Source of the DNA: Pedobacter ginsengisoli
Lineage (GTDB): Bacteria > Bacteroidota > Bacteroidia > Sphingobacteriales > Sphingobacteriaceae
DNA: 64,000 bases
Direction of reading: 5' to 3'
Assembly: GCF_002736205.1 (NCBI RefSeq)
Contig: NZ_CP024091.1
Coordinates: 3,965,555 to 4,029,554 of the forward strand
Shown here in pieces: positions 44,756 to 52,849 of the stretch (positions are counted from its first letter, which is position 1; each line of letters opens with the position of its first letter). The translations under genes were made by a program, and so were the position numbers. The notes under the pieces are model-generated. The model was given only the letters and a program-made list of their open reading frames with translations, was not told the origin of the DNA and made no database searches.

Positions 44756-44788
44756 TTTGCTAAAACGCTTTATTTTATCTTAATTTAG
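44756..44788 (+). promoter_or_regulatory. Candidate promoter of the GH130-like gene
   Basis: TTTG (44756-44759), 21-nt spacer and TAATTTAG (44781-44788), a 7 of 8 match to TAnnTTTG, about 26 nt before the start ATG. A second TTTG lies at 44747-44750. Motif evidence only. Confidence 0.4.
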
Positions 44789-44814
44789 GGTTCACACCAC
44801 CATAAGTTAACCAA

Positions 44815-45948
44815 ATGAAACACTACAAGCTCCTGTTACTTCTCATTCTTACTGCCGGTCTTTCCGCAAAAAAACTCAGCGCACAAACTACAGCCGAAAA
44901 ATTACCCTCATGGGCATTAGGGCCTTTTTTAAGACCTGCCGGTGTAAACCCCATTATCTCACCCAATACCAGCACTACCTTTTTAGACCCGTTATCCGGT
45001 AAATATGTCGACTGGGAATCAAATGATACCTTTAATCCCGCAGCAACCGTAAAAGGGAAAGAAATTGTAGTCCTTTACAGGGCCGAAGATAAATCAGGAG
45101 TTGGAATAGGACACAGAACATCCAGACTTGGATATGCTTACAGTACCGATGGACTAACTTTTAAAAGAAAACCTGAGCCTGTGTTTTATCCGGGCAACGA
45201 CAGTCAAAAAGAACATGAAAATCCGGGCGGATGCGAAGATCCCAGAATAGCTGTAACCAGCGACGGCACTTACGTTATGTTTTACACACAATGGAACAAA
45301 AAAGTAGCCCGTTTGGGGGTAGCCACATCAAAAGACCTGGTGAACTGGACTAAACACGGACCCGCATTTGCAAAGGCCTACAATGGCAAATTCTATGATA
45401 TGTTTACCAAATCTGCCTCCATTGTTACCAAACTGGTAAATGGGAAACAGGTGATTGCAAAAGTGAATGGAAAATACCTGATGTACTGGGGCGAAAAGTT
45501 CCTGAACGCCGCAACCTCTGATGATCTGGTAAACTGGGCGCCAACGCTTGATGCCGAGGGAAAGATTAAAGAGCTGATTAAGCCAAGAAAGAATTACTTC
45601 GATAGTGACCTCACAGAAGCAGGCCCACCTGCACTGTTAACCGATAAAGGAATCCTGGTATTGTACAACGGAAAAAATGCTTCCGGAGACAAGGCCGATA
45701 AAAACTATACCGCCAACACCTATGCAGCCGGACAGGTACTTTTTGATGCTAAAAACCCTGAGAAAGTGATTAGCAGATTGGATAAACCATTTTTTGTCCC
45801 AACAGAATCATTTGAGAAAAGCGGACAATACCCTGCAGGAACTGTATTTGTTGAGGGGCTTATTTACCACCAGCAAAAATGGTTTTTATATTACGGTTGT
45901 GCCGACTCCAGAGTAGCGGTTGCGGTATTTGATCCTTTAAAGAAATAA
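44815..45948 (+). CDS. GH130-like glycosidase/phosphorylase, exported
   Basis: This 377-aa protein has a signal peptide (MKHYKLLLLLILTAGLSA) and a five-bladed beta-propeller of the GH43/GH130 type. GH130-like blocks are LGYAYSTDGLTF, GGCEDPRIAV (the key Asp is in EDPRI), SKDLVNWTKHG and the C-terminal YYGCADSRVAVAVF. GH130 enzymes hydrolyse or phosphorolyse beta-mannosides. The exported location favours a hydrolase acting on external or cell-surface glycans, but this is inference, and the substrate cannot be read from the sequence. It is divergent from the esterase-like gene. Confidence 0.85.
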   Translation: MKHYKLLLLLILTAGLSAKKLSAQTTAEKLPSWALGPFLRPAGVNPIISPNTSTTFLDPLSGKYVDWESNDTFNPAATVKGKEIVVLYRAEDKSGVGIGHRTSRLGYAYSTDGLTFKRKPEPVFYPGNDSQKEHENPGGCEDPRIAVTSDGTYVMFYTQWNKKVARLGVATSKDLVNWTKHGPAFAKAYNGKFYDMFTKSASIVTKLVNGKQVIAKVNGKYLMYWGEKFLNAATSDDLVNWAPTLDAEGKIKELIKPRKNYFDSDLTEAGPPALLTDKGILVLYNGKNASGDKADKNYTANTYAAGQVLFDAKNPEKVISRLDKPFFVPTESFEKSGQYPAGTVFVEGLIYHQQKWFLYYGCADSRVAVAVFDPLKK

Positions 45949-46042
45949 GAATATCTATCAGACACTTAAATCAATAGTAAAATAGAACTGATCAGGTTAA
46001 ACTTAAAAGTCTGAATCATACCCGATCGTCTCGGTAAAAGAA

Positions 46043-46846
46043 CTATTTGTAAATAAAACTTTGATTATAAGACATTGGAGCGTAATCAGCCTTATAAGTC
46101 ACCACAACTTTTGCAGAAACGGGAAAATCAGCCTGATTATAGGTGTAATTATAGGTTCGGGTTTCTACTTTATCTTCGGTAGTTAACAGCTCATTTTCAG
46201 CGTATAAAACTGGGAGAGCACTCCCGTACAACACAAAAGGAAGTTTCTTAGCAGATAAAATCCCCTTTTTTGATCCGTATGTATATTTTATTGTATTATC
46301 TCCGACTAACGTTTCAGATACAAGGTTTTTATTCACATAAGAAAAAACATATCTCCCCAATGTATCAGTACTTGACCTTACAAGCTCCCGGGTATAGTAA
46401 TTATATGATTTTCGGTCAAAATATTTTATTTCCGTTACCGCATTACTTACCACTTTATAGCTTACACTATCTACATAGTATTCATGGTTAGGGCTTTTAG
46501 AATAAGGGGGGTTATCTATTCTGGATCCGGAAAAAGGAAGACCATTCTTATAAAAAATTGTGGTGGTGCTTGAATTAAATGATGGAGAGGCAAAAGAATT
46601 AATCTCAGTAACCTTTACTACCTCATTCTTATCATTATATTCAAAATACTCTTCTTCAGAACCTCGTGAATATCTTACAAGTCTATCCTTTTTATCGTAT
46701 TCTAAAAATGCTTCAAACTGGTCGTCAATATTTACCCTGTCAAGAGTCGTTAGAATTTCTTCAGGTTTAATTCCAGAATCCTTCTTTTTGCACGAAGCAA
46801 TTGTGAGGATGATACAAAAAGCAATGAGTGAGAAACGTTTTATCAT
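46043..46846 (-). CDS. Hypothetical lipoprotein
   Basis: A 267-aa lipoprotein (lipobox TIASC, Cys19) of beta-rich, repeat-like sequence with YxKxG and YxYN patterns (VRYSRGSEEEYFEYNDKNE, YNYTYNQADFPVSAK), resembling RHS/YD-type or DUF-type surface lipoproteins of Bacteroidota. I do not recognise the family with certainty. Its start lies 20 nt from the 3' end of the group II intron, so the intron separates it from glmS. It may have had its promoter altered by the insertion. Confidence 0.65.
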   Translation of the reverse strand: MIKRFSLIAFCIILTIASCKKKDSGIKPEEILTTLDRVNIDDQFEAFLEYDKKDRLVRYSRGSEEEYFEYNDKNEVVKVTEINSFASPSFNSSTTTIFYKNGLPFSGSRIDNPPYSKSPNHEYYVDSVSYKVVSNAVTEIKYFDRKSYNYYTRELVRSSTDTLGRYVFSYVNKNLVSETLVGDNTIKYTYGSKKGILSAKKLPFVLYGSALPVLYAENELLTTEDKVETRTYNYTYNQADFPVSAKVVVTYKADYAPMSYNQSFIYK

Positions 46847-46866
46847 TAGTAGGTAGATTAAATCTA

Positions 46867-48798
46867 ATCGAGTAGGAAGATAGGGATTATTTCCCTATCT
46901 GTCCTCTCACACCACACGTACGTGCCGTTCGGCATACGGCGGTTTGTTAGAATAACTTCGTTTGGTGTTCAGTTTTCCAATAGTAGTAGTTGGCAAATCC
47001 AATGTACTTCAGCTTTGCGAAATACTCAATACTCAGATTACCCTGAAGGATTGGACTACGTGCCAGTCGACAATAGGACTTCCTACTATTAGACCATTCG
47101 AATGCCTTCTGCTTTCCAACCCCCAGTTTGATCAGGTTTCGGCTTCGGCATCCTGCATTCTTCCACTGTTTCCAGATGATCATCCGCAGTCTGACCCGTG
47201 TCATTTCATCCAGCCTTATCATCACATGCTTAGCCCCTGCAATGGAAAAATAGTTGACCCAACCCCTAATGGTCATATCAAGCTTTCTGATCCGTTCGAT
47301 GATAGTAATTGGATCATTGCGTTTAGTATGTCCAAGGAGTTTCTGTTTTATAATCTTAACAGACTTGGTTGCAATCCTCATTTTCCAATCTTTGCCCGTC
47401 TTGTAGAACGAGAAGCCCAGCAGGGTACTCTGTGATGGTCTGCTCACCTTACTCTTTTCACGGTTCACTTTCAGCTTTAGACCTCCTTCCAGATAGCTGG
47501 TAATGTTATCCATCACCCTATCTGCCGATTTTCTGCTGTGAACATATATACTGCAATCATCAGCGTATCGTACGAACTTGTGACCCCGCTCTTCGAGCTT
47601 AGCATCCAGTTCATGAAGAACAATATTGGATAAAAGCGGACTAAGTGGACTGCCCTGTGGTGTGCCCTCTTTTCTTGGGGAAACAAGCCCGTTCTCCATC
47701 ATACCACTGCTCAGATATAAACGGATAAGCTTTAATGTACGCTTATCTTTTATCTTTCCTGATAGCAGGCACATGAGTTTGTCATGGTTTACCCGATCAA
47801 AGAATTTGTCCAGATCAAGCTCCACAATCCATGTGTAACCAGCATTAAGGTATTCCTGTGCCTTGAGCACTGCCTGATGAGCCTTGCGCTTTGGACGGAA
47901 ACCATAACTACTGAAAGAAAAGTCGCCCTCATATTTCGGACTCAGCCATTGGGAAATAGACTGTTGAATCAACCGATCAATGACCGTTGGGATGCCAAGC
48001 ATCCTTGCTCCCCCACCAGACTTGGGTATCTCTACCTTTCTTACCGCACTCGGGCGGTAACTGCCGTTCAAAATATCAGACCGTAATGTCTGCCAGTTGA
48101 TATTCAGGTAGTCCCGAAGTTCATCGGTCTGCATACCATCAATACCACCAGCTCCCTTATTGGCGGTTACCTGCCTAAAGGCGCTTTGTACATTTCGGAT
48201 GTCTAATATTTCTTCAAGCATACTACTAAAAAAAAACTCTTTCCCAGGCATTGTGCACATTGGTTGCACGGCTCGGCTCAGCTCCTCTTACAGTCTACTC
48301 TCGGATTCCGTCCTACCATCATGTAAGCAGTTCTCTAAAGTGGTTCCGCTGTAATCACTCTGCCATAAACTTTCTGTTTCCTTTGCCATCCCAACATTCA
48401 GTCCTTCCCTAAAAAAATATAGGTATTATGACCTCGGCTGACTTCTCCCTGTACCAGATGGGCATTACGATACTGTCCATTGTTTCTTCTACAGCAATCG
48501 CACTTGCTCTCGACAGATTATAGGGAGATCTCCCGGGGTAAGGCAACCCGCTTTCTATGGATGTGACCTCTGTATCTACATAGTGATATTCTGTGCAGTA
48601 TAGGGCTTTTGTTTGTCTTGCAACATCACCCATATCACCTCGCCTTATATACAGTTCCTGTTCGTAAGTCCCCATATTTGCCGCCAGCTTCCTTCGGATT
48701 CGCAGTCGCCTGCGACACCCTTGCTATTGGCTAACACTTCCTACTGCAAAGTGTGTTCGGGACTTGCACCCTAGAGCTGATTGCCATGCCCGGCACAC
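46867..48798 (-). mobile_element. Group II intron, apparently complete
   Basis: On the minus strand the element begins GTGTGCCGGGCATGG at 48798, typical of a group II 5' end, and ends near CTACTCGAT at 46867. Domain V is seen at about 46944-46911 (ACCGCCGTATGCCGAACGGC start) and a domain VI hairpin (GATAGGG/CCCTATC) at 46899-46879. The maturase gene sits in domain IV. The 3' boundary could shift by one base. It lies 5 nt past the terminator stem of glmS. Total about 1,930 nt. No sign of truncation was found. Confidence 0.88.
46947..48269 (-). CDS. ltrA: Group II intron reverse transcriptase/maturase
   Basis: A 440-aa intron-encoded protein. The reverse transcriptase domain (about 30-290) has GGIDGM, YRPSAVRKVEIPK, LDLDKFFDRVNHD, GTPQGSPLSPLLSN and catalytic YADD (235-238). 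The maturase domain (GIIM type, about 340-430) contains RGWVNYFS and TRVRLRMIIWKQWK. No HNH endonuclease domain follows, so mobility would use reverse splicing without second-strand cleavage by the protein. The frame opens at GTG 48269, with ATGs at 48260, 48251 and 48221 (the last before LEEILDIRN); which is used is not clear. It lies within domain IV of the intron. Confidence 0.95.
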   Translation of the reverse strand: MQPMCTMPGKEFFFSSMLEEILDIRNVQSAFRQVTANKGAGGIDGMQTDELRDYLNINWQTLRSDILNGSYRPSAVRKVEIPKSGGGARMLGIPTVIDRLIQQSISQWLSPKYEGDFSFSSYGFRPKRKAHQAVLKAQEYLNAGYTWIVELDLDKFFDRVNHDKLMCLLSGKIKDKRTLKLIRLYLSSGMMENGLVSPRKEGTPQGSPLSPLLSNIVLHELDAKLEERGHKFVRYADDCSIYVHSRKSADRVMDNITSYLEGGLKLKVNREKSKVSRPSQSTLLGFSFYKTGKDWKMRIATKSVKIIKQKLLGHTKRNDPITIIERIRKLDMTIRGWVNYFSIAGAKHVMIRLDEMTRVRLRMIIWKQWKNAGCRSRNLIKLGVGKQKAFEWSNSRKSYCRLARSPILQGNLSIEYFAKLKYIGFANYYYWKTEHQTKLF

Positions 48799-48803
48799 AA
48801 GAT

Positions 48804-48837
48804 AAGAAGAAAGGCGGTACTTACCGCCTTTCTTCTT
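48804..48837 (-). terminator. Terminator of glmS, 5 nt from the intron insertion
   Basis: On the minus strand AAGAAGAAAGGCGGTA and TACCGCCTTTCTTCTT form a perfect 16-bp stem around AG, 7 nt after the glmS stop. The descending arm supplies the T-rich tract. The next bases ATCTT precede the intron's first G. Confidence 0.9.
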
Positions 48838-48844
48838 AAAAATT

Positions 48845-50683
48845 TTATTCTACGGTAACTGATTTGGCCAAATTTCTTGGCTGATCTACGTTACAACCTC
48901 TCATTACCGCAATGTGGTATGATAATAACTGCAATGGTATTGTAGCCAATAGTGGCAGGAATGCTTCACTTGCATCAGGAATCTCGATGCAGTAATCAGC
49001 CATTTTTCTCACTTCAGTATCACCTTCGGTTACTATCGCCAAAACAATTCCTTTTCTGGCTTTAACTTCCTGAATGTTGCTGATTACTTTTTCGTAAGAT
49101 GAGTTTTTGGTAGCAATAACCACAACCGGCATTTCCTCGTCAATTAAGGCAATAGGACCGTGTTTCATTTCTGCCGCCGGATAACCTTCAGCATGGATGT
49201 AAGAGATCTCCTTAAGCTTCAATGCACCTTCAAGCGCTACAGGGAAACCACTTCCCCTGCCCAGGAACAAGCAGTTTCTTGAATCTTTAAATTTAGCAGA
49301 AATTTCCTTGATCAGACTTTCTGATTCCAGCGCCTTTTCAATTTTTTGAGGGATGTTATCCAGCTCTGTAAGCAGCTCAGCAAGTTTCGAACTTGTTAAG
49401 GTTCCTTTTTGCTGTGCAAGGTGGAAAGCAATTAAAGTTAATACTGTAACCTGAGCAGTAAAGGCTTTTGTTGAAGCCACACCAATTTCAGGACCGGCAT
49501 GGGTATAAGCTCCTGCATGGGTAAGGCGCGGAATTGAAGCACCAACCACATTACAAACACCAAAAATAGTTGCACCTTTTTCTTTGGCCATTTCAATAGC
49601 AGCCATGGTATCAGCGGTTTCTCCCGATTGAGAAATGGCAATTACCACATCTTTTTCAGTAATAATCGGGTTTCTGTATCTGAATTCCGAAGCATATTCT
49701 ACCTCAACCGGAATTCTCGAATATTCTTCAATTAAATACTCGCCAACCAGCCCGGCATGCCACGAAGTACCACAGGCAACAATGATAATGCGGTCAACAT
49801 TTTTCAGTTTATGGGCAAATTCACTTATTCCTCCAAGCTGTACCCTACCTTCGTTAGGATAAATACGGCCTCTTAAGCAATCCCTTACAGAACGTGGCTG
49901 CTCATAAATCTCTTTAAGCATAAAGTGGTCATAACCACCTTTTTCCAGCATTTCAAGTTTCAGGTTCAGCTCCTGAATAAATGGTGTCTGAACCACGTTA
50001 TCCAACCTTTTAATCACTAACTCATCGCGTTTTAAAAATGCGATTTCATTATCGTTCAGGTAAATTACATTTTTAGTATACTCTACAATTGGCGTAGCAT
50101 CCGAAGCGATAAAATATTCGCCCTGGCCTACACCTATTACCATAGGGCTACCTTTTCTGGCAGCAATAAGCTGATCAGGCTGAGCTTCGTCCATCACTAC
50201 AATGGCATAAGCACCGTTCACTTCATGAAGCGCAAGCCTTACCGCCTCAACAAGATCAACACTTTCCTGTTTATAAATTTCTTCAATCAGGTGAATCAGC
50301 ACTTCAGTATCGGTATCACTGTTAAATTCATGCCCTTTGCTGATCAGCACTTCTTTAAGGGTAGCATAATTTTCAATAATTCCGTTGTGTATGATGGTTA
50401 AATCACCACTGTGCGAAGTATGAGGGTGTGAGTTCCTGTCGGATGGTGCACCATGAGTTGCCCATCTGGTATGTCCGATACCAATGGTACCGGATAAGTT
50501 TTTGCCTTCAGCAAAATTTTCAAGATCCTGAACTTTTCCGGCTTTCTTGTATATGTTCAAACCGTCATCATTGATCAGCGCTATTCCGGCACTGTCATAT
50601 CCACGGTATTCTAACCGTTTTAATCCTTTAATAACTAAAGGCCAAGCTTCTCTATGGCCTATGTAACCAACTATTCCACACAT
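48845..50683 (-). CDS. glmS: Glutamine-fructose-6-phosphate aminotransferase (isomerizing)
   Basis: GlmS makes glucosamine 6-phosphate from fructose 6-phosphate and glutamine, the first committed step to UDP-GlcNAc for peptidoglycan, lipid A and surface glycans. The 612-aa protein has the N-terminal glutaminase domain starting MCGIVGYIGH with nucleophile Cys2, and two SIS domains (about 290-420 and 460-600), with VACGTSWHAGL, SQSGETADT and the C-terminal DQPRNLAKSVTVE. The end motif is canonical. Its product feeds the nucleotide sugars used by the cluster at 52846-64000. Confidence 0.97.
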   Translation of the reverse strand: MCGIVGYIGHREAWPLVIKGLKRLEYRGYDSAGIALINDDGLNIYKKAGKVQDLENFAEGKNLSGTIGIGHTRWATHGAPSDRNSHPHTSHSGDLTIIHNGIIENYATLKEVLISKGHEFNSDTDTEVLIHLIEEIYKQESVDLVEAVRLALHEVNGAYAIVVMDEAQPDQLIAARKGSPMVIGVGQGEYFIASDATPIVEYTKNVIYLNDNEIAFLKRDELVIKRLDNVVQTPFIQELNLKLEMLEKGGYDHFMLKEIYEQPRSVRDCLRGRIYPNEGRVQLGGISEFAHKLKNVDRIIIVACGTSWHAGLVGEYLIEEYSRIPVEVEYASEFRYRNPIITEKDVVIAISQSGETADTMAAIEMAKEKGATIFGVCNVVGASIPRLTHAGAYTHAGPEIGVASTKAFTAQVTVLTLIAFHLAQQKGTLTSSKLAELLTELDNIPQKIEKALESESLIKEISAKFKDSRNCLFLGRGSGFPVALEGALKLKEISYIHAEGYPAAEMKHGPIALIDEEMPVVVIATKNSSYEKVISNIQEVKARKGIVLAIVTEGDTEVRKMADYCIEIPDASEAFLPLLATIPLQLLSYHIAVMRGCNVDQPRNLAKSVTVE

Positions 50684-50730
50684 ATTTTTTTCAATAGGTA
50701 AATAAATAAAAAATGGGTTCTAAAACTCCT

Positions 50731-50738
50731 CAAACATA
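50731..50738 (-). promoter_or_regulatory. Candidate -7 promoter element of glmS
   Basis: Read on the minus strand this is TATGTTTG, an exact TAnnTTTG match about 48 nt before the glmS ATG. No good TTTG lies at -33 spacing. Confidence 0.3.
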
Positions 50739-50988
50739 AAGCTTTAAAATCAGATTTTCTAATCATTTTTTCTATTTTTCGCGGTTTAATGGTAAAATCA
50801 AACGTTTGCGCGTTTTTTTGAGTCTGGGGTAAATGGGTATGTAATATCACACTATTCATACCCCTTCCTTTCCTGCTCATTATTGGTGTGAAACCTGTTC
50901 CAGCTAGCACCGTCCGGAAAAGGTTATTTCTTGAATATTTTAGAAATACCATTGTTATCATATTTTAGCTTACGCATTTTAACCTGGT

Positions 50989-51174
50989 TTAAAAAAATGT
51001 AAAAAGAGGCTGAAACAGCTGATGCAGCGGCAAGTTCTTTTCAATGATCTGATAGGTTTTATTTAATCCGGCTGCACACATTACCGCATCCTCATGATGG
51101 TAAAATATGTCGGCAATCGGATCTGCATCATTAGCCCCTGTAACCAATACGATATAAATTTTTTGCTGTATCAT
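50989..51174 (-). CDS. Possible small protein, unknown
   Basis: A 61-aa frame (MIQQKIYIVLVTGANDADPI start) with a plausible soluble, mixed composition and no gross bias, preceded by AAGATTGG. It has no recognised family, no signal peptide and no neighbour relation beyond standing upstream of glmS on the same strand. It may be a chance frame; I keep it because the composition looks protein-like. Confidence 0.35.
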   Translation of the reverse strand: MIQQKIYIVLVTGANDADPIADIFYHHEDAVMCAAGLNKTYQIIEKNLPLHQLFQPLFTFF

Positions 51175-51218
51175 CCAATCTTAATTATTAGTAAGTATTT
51201 ATTTTAGCTTCTACAAAA

Positions 51219-51284
51219 GACAATATCTTGTCTTACAATAATTTACATTGTACCCAATTTGATTTTTTTCGCTGTACCCAATTT
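51219..51284 (+). promoter_or_regulatory. Direct and inverted repeats upstream of the MocR-type gene
   Basis: TGTACCCAATTT occurs perfectly twice, at 51249-51260 and 51273-51284, 24 bp start to start. An inverted repeat GACAA-TATC-TTGTC lies just upstream at 51219-51232. MocR/PdxR-type regulators commonly bind direct repeats in their own control region, so this is a candidate autoregulatory operator (inference). Confidence 0.5.
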
Positions 51285-51367
51285 TCTATTACCACTTTAC
51301 TAAACTTTTCCATTAACTTCGAGTTAACAACTTTATCATTTAGTCAAGAAACTCAATAGTGTTCCTT

Positions 51368-52849
51368 ATGAATAAGACCCCATTTAATTGGATTATTCCT
51401 AAGCTGGATAAGCGGCAGCCGCGTTTACAAGCTGAAAATTTTATTGTAACACACATAAAATGCAGGAACCTTATACCCGGCAATGTACTGCTCCCCTACA
51501 GGCAATTTGCAGCAATCAACGGGTTAAGTGTGGGCACCATTAAAAGGGCCTACTCTAACCTTATTGTTCAAGGCTGGCTTTCAACAAAACCTGGTGGAGG
51601 CACTTTTGTAGCCCAAAGAATTCCCGGCGAGGAGGTTCCGTACCGCCCCTCGGGCTTCCCCGACAGGTTTCCGGCAGGCCTGGAAATACGTAAAAAACAT
51701 TCTCAGCCACCACCCCACTATATACCGCAGCCTTTTGTGGCAATTGGAACTTACGCTCCGCTACAAATGTTGTTTCCACAGGATAGCTTTAATAAATACT
51801 GTGCAATCCATCAGATCAGAAATGCGAATTTAAGTCAGGCCAAAATGCTTACCTCTTACAAAGGCGAGCGTTTTAAGCATGCAGTGCTTACAGAGCTAAA
51901 CCAAAAGCGCGGTTTTGGCATAAAAGCAGAAATGCTTGAAATTATAATACACAGAAAACCTTGCCTGGAAAGGGTCTTTAAAATCTTATTACATCAGCCC
52001 AATGAGGTGGTTATCAATACCAGCATATTCGATTTAATGTTAACCAATGTGCTAAGAGAATGTGGTGCCATTGTGCATACCTTAAGCACTGAGGACCAGC
52101 ATTTTTTAAAGAAAATAGAACAGCTGCTTAAGCAAACAAAAGTCCGGGCCATCTATGTAAGGCCTCAAAGCAGCTTCCCTGAGCGTTGTACACTAACAGA
52201 AGCCCAGTGCATACAGCTTATTGACCTGGCAAAGAAATATAACACCTGCATTCTGGAAGAAGACGAAGATCATGAATTCTATTACGGTTCATCATCCTAC
52301 AAGCCTTTGGCGTGTTATGACCATGATGGGCACGTGATCTATCTCGGCAGGCTAAGTATGGCCACTCCTTATACCCATTCCGTGCGCATTATTGCAGCTT
52401 CCCTCCAATTCATAACTGCACTAAGGACCTTACCTGCGCAATCTATTGAGCAGCGCGAGGTAATTACAGAAAATGCACTTGCCGATATGATGATGAACGG
52501 GGAGCTGGCTGCTTACCAGAAAACCCTCAGGCTAAATGCAAAAAAGAATCGTGATAATTTGCAATGGGTTTTAAGCAATTACCTTAGCGATCATATTAGT
52601 TTTGAAATGCCTGAACACGGACTGATGTTCTGGTTAAAGTTTCGAGACGAGGTTGCATTAAATACTTTGCTCCTTCAGCTGGGAAATATGGGAATTGAGG
52701 TTCCTTTTCACCCGAACAATCAAAAAACGGACAGTAAGGTTAATTATATGCTGTTAGGTTTTGGTCATTACCAGGTTGAAGAAGCTGAAGGAGCAGCAAA
52801 ATTGCTGAAACAAATAATTGATCAATTAATTGATAGACAAAAAAATTAA
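51368..52849 (+). CDS. MocR-type GntR regulator with degenerate aminotransferase domain
   Basis: A 493-aa protein started at ATG 51368; a GTG at 51359 would add three residues. It has an N-terminal GntR winged helix (about 25-85; LLPYRQFAAINGLSVGTIKR and GWLSTKPGGGTFVA) joined to a fold-type I aminotransferase-like domain (about 120-490). In active-site-bearing MocR proteins the PLP lysine lies in a GSFSK-like motif after YLG; here the segment reads YLGRLSMATPY, with Met in place of Lys. The EDDYD motif is also changed (EEDEDHEF). PLP Schiff-base binding therefore seems lost. It converges on the capD-like gene with a 4-nt overlap. Confidence 0.88.
   Translation: MNKTPFNWIIPKLDKRQPRLQAENFIVTHIKCRNLIPGNVLLPYRQFAAINGLSVGTIKRAYSNLIVQGWLSTKPGGGTFVAQRIPGEEVPYRPSGFPDRFPAGLEIRKKHSQPPPHYIPQPFVAIGTYAPLQMLFPQDSFNKYCAIHQIRNANLSQAKMLTSYKGERFKHAVLTELNQKRGFGIKAEMLEIIIHRKPCLERVFKILLHQPNEVVINTSIFDLMLTNVLRECGAIVHTLSTEDQHFLKKIEQLLKQTKVRAIYVRPQSSFPERCTLTEAQCIQLIDLAKKYNTCILEEDEDHEFYYGSSSYKPLACYDHDGHVIYLGRLSMATPYTHSVRIIAASLQFITALRTLPAQSIEQREVITENALADMMMNGELAAYQKTLRLNAKKNRDNLQWVLSNYLSDHISFEMPEHGLMFWLKFRDEVALNTLLLQLGNMGIEVPFHPNNQKTDSKVNYMLLGFGHYQVEEAEGAAKLLKQIIDQLIDRQKN

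Larger units (their letters stand above)
50684..51358. other. 675-nt region between glmS and the MocR-type gene
   Basis: This region holds the glmS leader, a candidate -7 box, one doubtful short reading frame (50989-51174) and the direct and inverted repeats before the MocR-type gene. The remaining AT-rich DNA shows no riboswitch or tRNA that I recognise. A palindrome CAAACGTTTG lies within about 120 nt of the glmS start. Confidence 0.5.

Noticed and set aside
48409..48675. 88-aa minus-strand reading frame (MGTYEQELYIRRGD start)
   Set aside because: It lies in the 5' ribozyme part of the group II intron (domains I-III), where RNA structure rather than coding explains the sequence.
50671..50961. 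96-aa minus-strand reading frame before glmS
   Set aside because: It overlaps the glmS start, is rich in basic and aromatic residues without pattern, and covers the likely promoter.
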